A DNA stretch of 64,000 nucleotides from Vreelandella halophila (GTDB lineage Bacteria > Pseudomonadota > Gammaproteobacteria > Pseudomonadales > Oleiphilaceae), in NCBI RefSeq assembly GCF_009856365.1, contig NZ_WMEX01000004.1, positions 124,001 to 188,000 on the forward strand, in the 5' to 3' direction. Shown here one piece after another: positions 39,079 through 47,365 of this stretch. Made by a program: the position numbers and the translations under genes. Position 1 is the stretch's first letter. Every line of letters starts with the position of its first letter. The notes under the pieces were generated by a model that worked only from the letters and a program-made list of their open reading frames with translations, did no database searches and had not been told where the DNA came from.

Positions 39079-40589
39079 AGAGCCTTTCTGATCTTCCGGA
39101 TGGCCCTGATCAGGTCATGTCGGTCATCGGAATCAAGCACACCAAAGACGAAAAGCGGAACATAGACAACGACACCAAGAGCAACAATTCCCAGGAACGG
39201 GTACCAGCCGTCCGCGGGGAAGACCTGCAGCGCAACAACGAGACAGGCCATCATCACCAGTGTTGACCCAAGGATTGGCAACAGAGTGGTGCGGACATAG
39301 GTTGTCGGAGACATGGCCAAATGCCTGAAAACCGCAGCCCATACGAACGGTGCCGTCACCAGTTGCCCGATAAGCGTCGCGGATGCGACCCCGACAAGGC
39401 CAAAGGGCCGGACCAGGAGCAGCGTCAGAACCACGTTGATCACCGCGCGGGCTGAGTAAATGATTGCCAGTATTCCATGGCTGTTAAGAGCCATGAGAAA
39501 GCGATTGTGCAGCGGCAACGCACCCCCGACCAGAGCAGTCGCCGCCAGGATCCAGATAATCGGTCGCACCTCAGCGCCATACTCCGGCCCAATCCAGAGA
39601 CTGATGAATACGTCCCCGATTGCGGCGAGCCCCGCACATGAAGCCGCTGCGAGGCCGTAGATGTACTTCGTACCGGTCTGGAAATACTGATCCATCGTTT
39701 TCTGATCACTTGCGGAATGCAGTGTCGAAAACGCCGGCATGAATGCATGGCCCATGATCTGCGTTGAATCTTTGACTTTTTCAAGCAGCATGGAACCGAG
39801 GTTGAAAAAGACGATCTTTTGCGGACCAAGAAAGGCCCCGATGATGAGCGGGTCTGCACGTTTTGAAACTTGCCCGGCGATTCCCTGTGCCAGGGCCTTG
39901 CCCCCGAAGCGGAGCATACGGAACATCATCGACGGACTGAAGTGCCCGGGATGGAATCGATACGACCCATAGGAAGGCGCGTGCAGGATGGCAAAGAGCA
40001 GCACCAGCTTCGACGCGGTCATCACGACATTGACTGTAATCAGCAACAGCAGCGGATCGAAGTGCGGGAGATAGTGGTAGAGAAAGGTTGCACTGATAAT
40101 CGAGATGCCAATGGAGATATTGTTCTTGGTTGTATAGAAGAGCCGCCCCTCGTACGTACTCTCGATCGAGAAATAGGGAAAGGACAGAACAACGTGAACC
40201 GCAAAAATCTGGATCAGCGTCGCGTAACGCCCTACGGAATCGCTATCGGGAGCGAGCACCCCCGGGAACGTCATCGACCAGGTCAGTAGCGTCATGCTGA
40301 TCAGCAGGCCCACCGCTGCCATCATGCATAGCGATGTGGCAAAGAGCGCGCTCTGTTCCGCAGGATCGTCACTCCTGCTCAAGTAGGCGGTGAAGCGAGA
40401 GATGGTCGGCCGCAACCCCATATCCAGGAGGCCGAGATAGCCGACCACAGACATCATGATTTCCCAGATGCCGTAGTCGTAGTTCCCCAGTTCACGGATA
40501 TACACCGGCGTCATCACCAGGGTGATGATCGTCGTTACGGCGAAACGGGAGCCGTTGGACGCAGTGCTCGCGAGGAGGCTTCGAAGCAT
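39075..40589 (-). CDS. wzx: Wzx-type polysaccharide flippase
   Basis: 504-residue polytopic inner-membrane protein of the MATE/oligosaccharide-flippase superfamily, with about 12-14 hydrophobic segments. The N-terminus (LLASTASNGSRFAVTTIITL, PVYIRELGNYDYGIWEI) is typical of polysaccharide transporters. It would flip lipid-linked repeat units to the periplasmic face. ATG 40589 is preferred to 40619. It lies between two duplicated GT2 genes. Confidence 0.9.
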   Translation of the reverse strand: MLRSLLASTASNGSRFAVTTIITLVMTPVYIRELGNYDYGIWEIMMSVVGYLGLLDMGLRPTISRFTAYLSRSDDPAEQSALFATSLCMMAAVGLLISMTLLTWSMTFPGVLAPDSDSVGRYATLIQIFAVHVVLSFPYFSIESTYEGRLFYTTKNNISIGISIISATFLYHYLPHFDPLLLLITVNVVMTASKLVLLFAILHAPSYGSYRFHPGHFSPSMMFRMLRFGGKALAQGIAGQVSKRADPLIIGAFLGPQKIVFFNLGSMLLEKVKDSTQIMGHAFMPAFSTLHSASDQKTMDQYFQTGTKYIYGLAAASCAGLAAIGDVFISLWIGPEYGAEVRPIIWILAATALVGGALPLHNRFLMALNSHGILAIIYSARAVINVVLTLLLVRPFGLVGVASATLIGQLVTAPFVWAAVFRHLAMSPTTYVRTTLLPILGSTLVMMACLVVALQVFPADGWYPFLGIVALGVVVYVPLFVFGVLDSDDRHDLIRAIRKIRKAL

Positions 40590-40655
40590 CAGTGCCCCGC
40601 AGCCGCGGTTACAAGGCACAGAATTCGGCAGGGAACTCCAAGCATGCCTGTCATA

Positions 40656-41540
40656 CTAACGGACCACATCAAACAGAATGCGCAGGAATGACCGCCAAGC
40701 CCCCGTTCGGCCGGGCGCATAGCGCACAGTGCGCACCCCTGACGCCAGGGCTACCCAGCGCCGGCCACCGCTGGCCTCATGACGCCCCTTGCGCTCGTGG
40801 AAGCGGGATAGTGCTTCACGCACCTGCCGGAAATCCAGTTGATCGGCGTGCTCCTGGATGAACGACTGAATCAGGGACTCGTTTGCCTCCAGGCGAATCA
40901 ACTTGTCGCTCGAGATCTGGTTTTCCATGATCCGGTAGTAGGCCCAACACTCGGGGACGTAGGCGAAGGGCGCATGGAGTGAGACACGCAGCCACAGGCC
41001 ATAGTCCTCCGCATAGCGGTCGGCGGGGTCGAAGCCGCCCACCCGGCGCAAGAGCTCAGTGTGCGTCATGGTGGTGTTCATGCTCACGAAGTTATCACCG
41101 AGCAGGGCCTCGGTGATCCAGCCGCTGTGCCGCCGCATGTTGCGCCTTGAGAACTCACTGCCTTCCGCATCAATGGAGATGATGTCACCGTAGACGACAC
41201 CGGCCTCCGGATGGCTTTCAAAGGCCTCGAGCTGCTGACGAAGTTTGTCAGGCACCCAGGCGTTGTCAGAGTCCAGAAAACAGATGAACTCACCGCGGCT
41301 GTTCTCGATGCCAACATTCCTCGCAACGCTCTGCCCCTGGTTCTCCTGACGGAAATACCGAAGGCGCTCATCACCATAGGAAGCGACGACGCCCGCGGTG
41401 TCGTCCGTGGAACCATCGTCCACGATCAGGTGCTCGAAATTGGCGTACGTCTGCGCTGACACGCTGTCGATGGCCTCCCGCAGATAGTCAGCCCTGTTGA
41501 AGGTGGGAGTCACAATACTGACGAGTGGACCACTAGTCAT
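40656..41540 (-). CDS. GT2-family glycosyltransferase, paralogue B
   Basis: 294-residue GT-A glycosyltransferase, near-duplicate of the 38176-39078 product (SIVTPTFNRADYLREAID, VDDGSTDDTAG). Its metal site reads FLDSDNAWVPDK, with Asn where paralogue A has the third Asp. The middle (about 128-138) also differs. The high similarity implies a recent duplication, perhaps now diverging in specificity. Confidence 0.9.
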   Translation of the reverse strand: MTSGPLVSIVTPTFNRADYLREAIDSVSAQTYANFEHLIVDDGSTDDTAGVVASYGDERLRYFRQENQGQSVARNVGIENSRGEFICFLDSDNAWVPDKLRQQLEAFESHPEAGVVYGDIISIDAEGSEFSRRNMRRHSGWITEALLGDNFVSMNTTMTHTELLRRVGGFDPADRYAEDYGLWLRVSLHAPFAYVPECWAYYRIMENQISSDKLIRLEANESLIQSFIQEHADQLDFRQVREALSRFHERKGRHEASGGRRWVALASGVRTVRYAPGRTGAWRSFLRILFDVVR

Positions 41541-41618
41541 GAACCGCTTCCTTTATGGCAAAACCGAGATGCAGCGTACCAATGGACCGCTTCGGAACAC
41601 GCTGCTACCGGCTGAAGG

Positions 41619-43001
41619 TTATAGATCGTTCCTTGCGCGCGGGGCCGCAGGCCATCGTGACCGAAAATCCCGTGTATCACGAGCTCGCAGCGCATCACCC
41701 GTCTGAGAGAAATCACGGGCAAGGGATCGAGCAAAGGCGACACAAATACCTCCATAGAGGTACCAGTATTCCTGGGACAGGCCGTAATAGTTGATGCTGT
41801 AGACGGCATAGATCCAGAAAACCGCCAGAAGCGCCTTGTTAAGCCGGTACTTGAAGCTGTCGATCTCCGCACCGGAATCCATGGCTTCCCGAAGGCGCGA
41901 CAGATTGCGGCGCACCAGCCTATACAGCCTGACGATATAGGTCATGACGATGATAAACCCGATGACCCCCACTTCGATCAGCAGCTCCGCGTAGAAGTTG
42001 TGCGCGGCTTGGCTTCGCGCGCCCAACTTGTTCACCTTGGCTTCCGAGGTGGTTCCCACGCCATGACCAACAATCGGTCGCTGAAGCCCGAGCAGGAACT
42101 CCGTCTTCATGCCTTCGAAACGTCCCTCGACCGTGCCGCTGTTTTGCGTATCCTCGCTGATCAGCGACAGGTAGCGGTCCTGATGGAAATCGGACATCTG
42201 GCCCCAGGCCACAACCGCACCGAGTAGCACCACAGCCGTGAGAAGCACCTTCCGCTTCGCGTCCCGGAACATGAAGAACAACAGCACGAGAAAGGTAATG
42301 AAGGCGCCGCGCGACCCCGTCAGGACAAGCGCGTAAAGAAACGTTGGCAGGAGCAGGTAGTAGGTCCAACGCACCAGGCGGCTGGGGCTGCGGAGCATCA
42401 GGAAGTGCATGAACCCGAGCGTGGTCACGATCACGAAACCAAGCCCATTGGCATTGATCACGTCCGCCGGAGCGCCATTCAAGCGACCCGCAAACTCGCC
42501 CCCGACATAGGTGCTACCGCCGAGAACGCCTGTCGTGAAGTAAAGGAACAACGGCTCCAGAATGCGGAACGCCTGAAGGCTGACAAAAAGATAAACGAGC
42601 GTCTTCAGGCGCCGGTCCGTGTCCGCAATGATGGCGACAAAGAAAAGAAAAACGACCGCCTTAACGAAGTCCTGGATGTTTTCCCGGATCACGCTGCCCG
42701 GCCACTCCACCAGTGGCAAGGACAACAGCACGTAAAGAAGAAGAACGACGATAATCCTGAGAACCGGCTCACTGAAGCGGTCCTTGACCTTATCCGCCTG
42801 GGAAAAGAGCGACAGGGTGATGGCGGCGACCAGCAATAACGTCGGCCGAAAATTAGGATATACAGGCAGGCGGGCGGGCAGGCGCCCAAAGTAGTCGATC
42901 ATGAAGTAACAGAGCAGGACGAAAAGCGCCGCCGGCACGACGCGCTCGTGAACACTCGACGCACGGCGGTAAGCGGTCGCACTCAGCGGCTGACTGTTCA
43001 C
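41619..43001 (-). CDS. O-antigen ligase/polymerase-like membrane protein
   Basis: About 460 residues and 10-12 membrane segments, with the Wzy/WaaL signature loop near the C-terminal half (GHGVGTTSEAKVN and RSQAAHNFYAELLIEVG). It would polymerise or ligate repeat units in the periplasm. A GTG at 43001 overlaps the preceding deacetylase stop (GTGA); a GTG at 43037 would overlap more. With flippase, chain-length control and glycosyltransferases it fits a Wzx/Wzy pathway. Confidence 0.82.
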   Translation of the reverse strand: MNSQPLSATAYRRASSVHERVVPAALFVLLCYFMIDYFGRLPARLPVYPNFRPTLLLVAAITLSLFSQADKVKDRFSEPVLRIIVVLLLYVLLSLPLVEWPGSVIRENIQDFVKAVVFLFFVAIIADTDRRLKTLVYLFVSLQAFRILEPLFLYFTTGVLGGSTYVGGEFAGRLNGAPADVINANGLGFVIVTTLGFMHFLMLRSPSRLVRWTYYLLLPTFLYALVLTGSRGAFITFLVLLFFMFRDAKRKVLLTAVVLLGAVVAWGQMSDFHQDRYLSLISEDTQNSGTVEGRFEGMKTEFLLGLQRPIVGHGVGTTSEAKVNKLGARSQAAHNFYAELLIEVGVIGFIIVMTYIVRLYRLVRRNLSRLREAMDSGAEIDSFKYRLNKALLAVFWIYAVYSINYYGLSQEYWYLYGGICVAFARSLARDFSQTGDALRARDTRDFRSRWPAAPRARNDL

Positions 43002-43981
43002 GACAGGCCTCCCCGCCGCCAACGCCGTCCGAGCCACTCGACCCCCGAACTGGCCTTATAGAACTGGAAAGGATTGGAGGAGCTGCTGTGCCGCCGCAAC
43101 TGGTAGACGTCCTCGTGTCGGGCGCCATCAGCATACGCCATTACGGCCCCTGTGAATCCGGCATCCTTGACAGCCGCGCGAACGGCCGGGGTCACATCAC
43201 CTGGTTGTCCATTGGGGTAGCAGAACGGTCGCGGACGCATACCCAGTTCGCTGTCCAGGCGCTCCCGGCACCGATGGATTTCCTCCGGTAGCCGGATCTC
43301 CGGCATCCGCGCCAGGCTGGGGTGGGTATGCGTATGGCCACCGATCTCGATACCGCTGGCCTCCAGCACCCGCAGTTCATCCCAGGTGACCGGCGCATAC
43401 CCCTCGGGCGCCTCGGATGGCAGATCACAGCCCAACTGTTCGCCCAACTCCAACGGCGCGCGCAACCGGTTATCGTCGGACACCGCCAGAATACGGTCCA
43501 CAATAGCCTGCCAGGGGGTGTCTCCAAGCTCCAACGGCGCCCCGGCAATCTGCACACGTTCCGGAAGAGTCCCACACTGCCCCAAAAGCCAGGTCACCTG
43601 ATCGGGCCAGAGCCAAAGTTCCCGGTCAATAAACCCCGTTGCTGCGAAGAGAGTGGCTGGCACATTGTGCCGTCTCAGGATCGGCCAGGCGAACTCGAAG
43701 AAATCCCGATGACCGTCGTCCACGGTCATTACAACCGTGTGAGGGGGTGGGCGCTCTCCGGCGTGGAAATAGGCCAGGAGCTCGCCGAGAGTCATTGCAT
43801 TGAAGTGCTTGGCCAGATGACGCACCTGTTTCTCGAAGACATCAGCCATAGCCGGGTCCGCGGACGCGTCGCCGGTAAAGCGGTGATACATGAGAATGCG
43901 CGGGTGGTTTCGCGTGTACTGGCGCGCGAGCGCATACCCGCCCCAGCGACCGGCAAAGTCAACCCAGGCGGAGGGAATCAT
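42998..43981 (-). CDS. NodB-type polysaccharide deacetylase
   Basis: 327-residue metal-dependent deacetylase. The NodB motifs are MTVDDGHRDFFEF (Asp pair) and GGHTHTHPSLAR (the metal His pair, with SHxxxH-like spacing). PRPFCYPNGQPGDVTP is a later motif. No signal peptide is seen, so it may act on precursors inside the cell. ATG 43981 overlaps the upstream stop by one base (TGATG); an ATG at 43996 is an alternative. It is distinct from the DUF3473-type deacetylase at 61974. Confidence 0.88.
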   Translation of the reverse strand: MIPSAWVDFAGRWGGYALARQYTRNHPRILMYHRFTGDASADPAMADVFEKQVRHLAKHFNAMTLGELLAYFHAGERPPPHTVVMTVDDGHRDFFEFAWPILRRHNVPATLFAATGFIDRELWLWPDQVTWLLGQCGTLPERVQIAGAPLELGDTPWQAIVDRILAVSDDNRLRAPLELGEQLGCDLPSEAPEGYAPVTWDELRVLEASGIEIGGHTHTHPSLARMPEIRLPEEIHRCRERLDSELGMRPRPFCYPNGQPGDVTPAVRAAVKDAGFTGAVMAYADGARHEDVYQLRRHSSSSNPFQFYKASSGVEWLGRRWRRGGLS

Positions 43982-45141
43982 CAGCGTGATCTCCACTCAA
44001 GCAATTCGCTGTATAAGGCCATGTGCGCGTCAACCATCGTCTTCATCGAGAAGCGCTCCTGCGCAACCCCACGGCCCTTCTCGCCCAGCCTCTGTCGATA
44101 CTCAACGTCGCCGGCCAGGCATTGCAGATGGGTTGCCAACGTCTCCACGTCGCCGACGCTATACAGGAGACCCGTTTCCCCGTGCTCCACAGCCTCAGGA
44201 TTACCACCAGCCTCAGTACAAACCACGGGTAACCCGGCGAGCATGTATTCAATCAGGGCATTCGAGAAGCCCTCGGACTCGCTGCAGAGAACGCCGATAT
44301 CCAGGGCATTCAGGCAGTCTGGGACATCGTTGCGGCTTCCCAGACAATGCAGCCGGTCGCCAACACCCAGTTCATGGCCCAGATCACGCAGCGGTTCCTG
44401 GTCACCGGCCCCGATAAGCACCACATTTAACGCCGGGACCTCATCCTTCAGCTGGGCCAGTGCACGGACCAGATCCTGGATACGCTTGATCGGTCTCACA
44501 TTGGCAACCAACCCGACGAGAACCCGACCATTCGACCGCAGCGCATCCAGATCCGCCGCGCCCTCAGTGCTGGCGCCATGCTCTATCGGAAAGCCGTTAT
44601 AGATTACCCGTGTCCGCTCCGGCTTCGCCCATTCCTGAACAATCGTCATATCCGCAACGGCACGGCTGTTCGCAATCCAGGCCGCTACCTGGCTGCGCAT
44701 CGCCCGAAGCAACCAAAGTTTGCCCAATGTATGCCAGAACCCCATATCGCGCCGCGAAATGACAGTCCGGAACCCTGCCAGGCGCAGCATGGGCGGCGCC
44801 ACAACGGATACATCATTGAAAAACGTATGCGCAATCATGAACCCCTGCGCCCTGAACCGCCGACCCGCAGTATACATGGCACCCCAAATCCCGGGGCGTC
44901 CCAGAGAAGTGTGACCCAAAACGGTATACGCACACGGGAAATCTTCGTCCAAGAGGTAATCAGATGCCGTAAGCACAACCAGATGACAGTCAATCCCTAG
45001 CGCCACCAACGCCTCAACCAAAAGGTACAGTTGACGCTCACTACCGGCATAAGGATCCTTGAACGAGTCGATCAGGAAAAGAACACGCGGAACCTGCAAT
45101 CCCTGCTCAGGATTACCCACGCCAACTCCTTCATGCGGCAT
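43981..45141 (-). CDS. GT4-family glycosyltransferase
   Basis: 386-residue GT-B retaining glycosyltransferase. The N-terminal acceptor motif is FLIDSFKDPYAGSERQL and the donor-binding motif is CSESEGFSNALIEYMLAG (the E-x7-E pair). VGLVANVRPIKRIQDLVRA begins the second domain. It is close to the XrtA-associated glycosyltransferases of such loci. It is translationally coupled to the deacetylase (TGATG). Confidence 0.9.
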   Translation of the reverse strand: MPHEGVGVGNPEQGLQVPRVLFLIDSFKDPYAGSERQLYLLVEALVALGIDCHLVVLTASDYLLDEDFPCAYTVLGHTSLGRPGIWGAMYTAGRRFRAQGFMIAHTFFNDVSVVAPPMLRLAGFRTVISRRDMGFWHTLGKLWLLRAMRSQVAAWIANSRAVADMTIVQEWAKPERTRVIYNGFPIEHGASTEGAADLDALRSNGRVLVGLVANVRPIKRIQDLVRALAQLKDEVPALNVVLIGAGDQEPLRDLGHELGVGDRLHCLGSRNDVPDCLNALDIGVLCSESEGFSNALIEYMLAGLPVVCTEAGGNPEAVEHGETGLLYSVGDVETLATHLQCLAGDVEYRQRLGEKGRGVAQERFSMKTMVDAHMALYSELLEWRSR

Positions 45142-45156
45142 TACTCTATCCCTAAT

Positions 45157-46320
45157 TCAAAGCCTGACGAATCGGTTGATTGACTGGCGCAGGCGCCCCG
45201 GAAGCCAGGACTGTAACCGGTAAATGTACCGCATTACCGGATGGCGCGCATACTGGACGGTCAGAAAATGCACGAGCTCGCCCTGGAAATGGCTCTTATA
45301 GAAGGTCTTTTTCCCTTGCCCGGCCAGCAGATCGTAATAAAGCACTTGCGGATCCCTGAAACTCTGCTCGATGGCAAACCCGAGGTGCAGGGTTCCCAGA
45401 GCCACCTTGGAATCGAACGACTCCAGAAAACCGGTCTGAAGGTTGTACTGGCTGTCCCCTACCCGAAGATCATAAAGCATGGAAACCGGTTCCCCATTGA
45501 ATTCCAGCACGGAAAGCGCCCTGTTATCCCGCGTCAGGCGTGCAAGGAGACGCTGATGAAACCGTAAGGCGTCCGGTTCAAAACAGGGCTTGCCCCATCG
45601 CCATTCATGAAAACGGTTCAGAGAGCGGAAAAAATCATCCGTTTCCTCCTCCGACACATACCGGCACCTCAACTCACCCCGCTGGTTGAGATAATTCCGC
45701 CGGTTATAGACCTTGAGGCGCGTATTGGGTCCGAGTTGCCCGAGCCAGTCCTCGAAACTCCCATCCGTGACCACGCGTACTCCGGAATCGATGACTCTTG
45801 GAACGGTACTCACGGTCTGTCCGATACGATCGAAGGTTTCCTGGCACTGAAGAAGATCCTGGAAACCCTGGTCACACACCACCATCTCCTGCCAGTCGAG
45901 ACGACAGACCTCCGACATAACCTGTTCCACGACCGGATCTTCCCATCCCCGGCGAATGAGCAGTCCGCAGTATTCAGTACGCACCGTCGGGCTTATCCGC
46001 CAGGCATTCCCAAGGAAATGCAGCCGCCGTAACTCATACCCCAGTGGCAACCGCAAATGGTGGCAGTAGAACGGTGCCAGTCCCACGAGCATGCCTTCCT
46101 CTGTGAAGACGCCAAAAAGGGCCAGTTCCAGTCCCAGCGACTCTGCCCAGGTCTCCCACCAGGTGTACAGCCAGGGCCAGCCCATAAACAGTGGATCCGA
46201 GTCGGAATCAAATACAAGCTCCTGCCAGGATGACGCCATATCCGCAAAATACTGCTCGGAAAGGCGCACCACCTGGAGGGTCTCAACGCCCTGCCCGGAA
46301 CGCGGAGTCTCCGGCATCAA
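45157..46320 (-). CDS. FemAB/CelD-like GNAT acyltransferase
   Basis: 387-residue protein of the GNAT-fold group that includes CelD and the FemAB-type proteins of XrtA loci. Seen motifs include SDPLFMGWPWLYTWWETW near the N-terminus, KVYNRRNYLNQRGELRCRYV in the middle and the acyl-CoA or aminoacyl-binding region SKVALGTLHLGFAIEQSFRD. It may add an acyl or aminoacyl group to sugars. The next gene upstream (46349) is a second acyltransferase-like gene. Confidence 0.78.
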   Translation of the reverse strand: MMPETPRSGQGVETLQVVRLSEQYFADMASSWQELVFDSDSDPLFMGWPWLYTWWETWAESLGLELALFGVFTEEGMLVGLAPFYCHHLRLPLGYELRRLHFLGNAWRISPTVRTEYCGLLIRRGWEDPVVEQVMSEVCRLDWQEMVVCDQGFQDLLQCQETFDRIGQTVSTVPRVIDSGVRVVTDGSFEDWLGQLGPNTRLKVYNRRNYLNQRGELRCRYVSEEETDDFFRSLNRFHEWRWGKPCFEPDALRFHQRLLARLTRDNRALSVLEFNGEPVSMLYDLRVGDSQYNLQTGFLESFDSKVALGTLHLGFAIEQSFRDPQVLYYDLLAGQGKKTFYKSHFQGELVHFLTVQYARHPVMRYIYRLQSWLPGRLRQSINRFVRL

Positions 46321-46348
46321 CGCCCTCGCCTTTTCAGCAGTATCCCGC

Positions 46349-47365
46349 TCATACCTTCACTCCACCTTTAAACTCTTCCCGCGCCGCCGAAAGCAGCTCT
46401 CCATCGGAATCACCACCCATAATGAACCAGCCCTTTTCAGGGTTCGTGTCGCCCGGCAGTGTGGAGCGCACATAAAACGAGGGCTGCGTCCGACTCCTGA
46501 AAAAACCGCACTTCTCCAGCGATAGCCCCATGCGGTCATGGCTGGTCGTTACAGAGAATACACGGGCATCGTGGTAGCTGCGGCGGCATTCGATCACCAT
46601 GGAAGCGACGAGGTCCTCACGGGCCGGATCGCCAATCCAGTCCACGATCCGCACCGATTCGCCCTTCCGGCGCACCACCATCAAAGCTTCCAGTGTGCCC
46701 TGCTTATCCCGCCCCAGCAGAAACGCATAACGCGCCATGGGGTGGCGCTGGTACTTCCATTCCATGTACCCGTGAGTGCGATAAACCGACTTATTCAGGG
46801 ATGGAGCCGTGCGTTCCCAGAGAGCATCAACCTCCCCTGGCCCGGGCAAAGAGTCTGCCCAAAAAAGATTTCCCGTGTAGCCTGGTGCACGGATACCGCG
46901 CAACCTATTGAGCCCCTGCAGGAACTGCAACGCAAAATCCCGTAATGACAGGCTGCGCCGGTAATGGCGGTAGTTCCAGACTTCGTCGCTGCGTTGCCAC
47001 CCCAGATGCTCCAGAACAGCCGCCGCCTTAGGACTTACCCCGAACGACATCACCACAGGCGCCTTTTCCATCAGCGTTTCCTTGATCATGCGCCCCAGCC
47101 CCTGACCCCGATGACTCGGGGCAATGTAGAAATCGCAGCTCCAGAGCCCTTCCACATACTGATTGCCGTATTTGAGCGGCGCCGCCATCACGCCGTTGAA
47201 GCCCACAACGGCATCACCGTCGACCAGCACGACGGGATCGAAGTGGCCGCACACGGCCCGGTCCTCGAACTGCCAGTCCCAGACCCGCGCCTTGAAGGGC
47301 GCGTCGTCCAGCAGTTCCAGGATTCCCTGGTAATGGTCTGGCCCGTATGCAACCACCTCCACCAT
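46349..47365 (-). CDS. GNAT-family acetyltransferase
   Basis: 338-residue protein. The acetyl-CoA loop is visible in IAPSHRGQGLGRMIKETLME. A second GNAT-like half follows (about 190-335, YMEWKYQRHPMARYAFLLG). Its start codon overlaps the asparagine synthase-like stop by one base (TGATG). Probably modifies an amino sugar. Two GNAT-fold genes in tandem suggest successive acyl transfers. Confidence 0.82.
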   Translation of the reverse strand: MVEVVAYGPDHYQGILELLDDAPFKARVWDWQFEDRAVCGHFDPVVLVDGDAVVGFNGVMAAPLKYGNQYVEGLWSCDFYIAPSHRGQGLGRMIKETLMEKAPVVMSFGVSPKAAAVLEHLGWQRSDEVWNYRHYRRSLSLRDFALQFLQGLNRLRGIRAPGYTGNLFWADSLPGPGEVDALWERTAPSLNKSVYRTHGYMEWKYQRHPMARYAFLLGRDKQGTLEALMVVRRKGESVRIVDWIGDPAREDLVASMVIECRRSYHDARVFSVTTSHDRMGLSLEKCGFFRSRTQPSFYVRSTLPGDTNPEKGWFIMGGDSDGELLSAAREEFKGGVKV

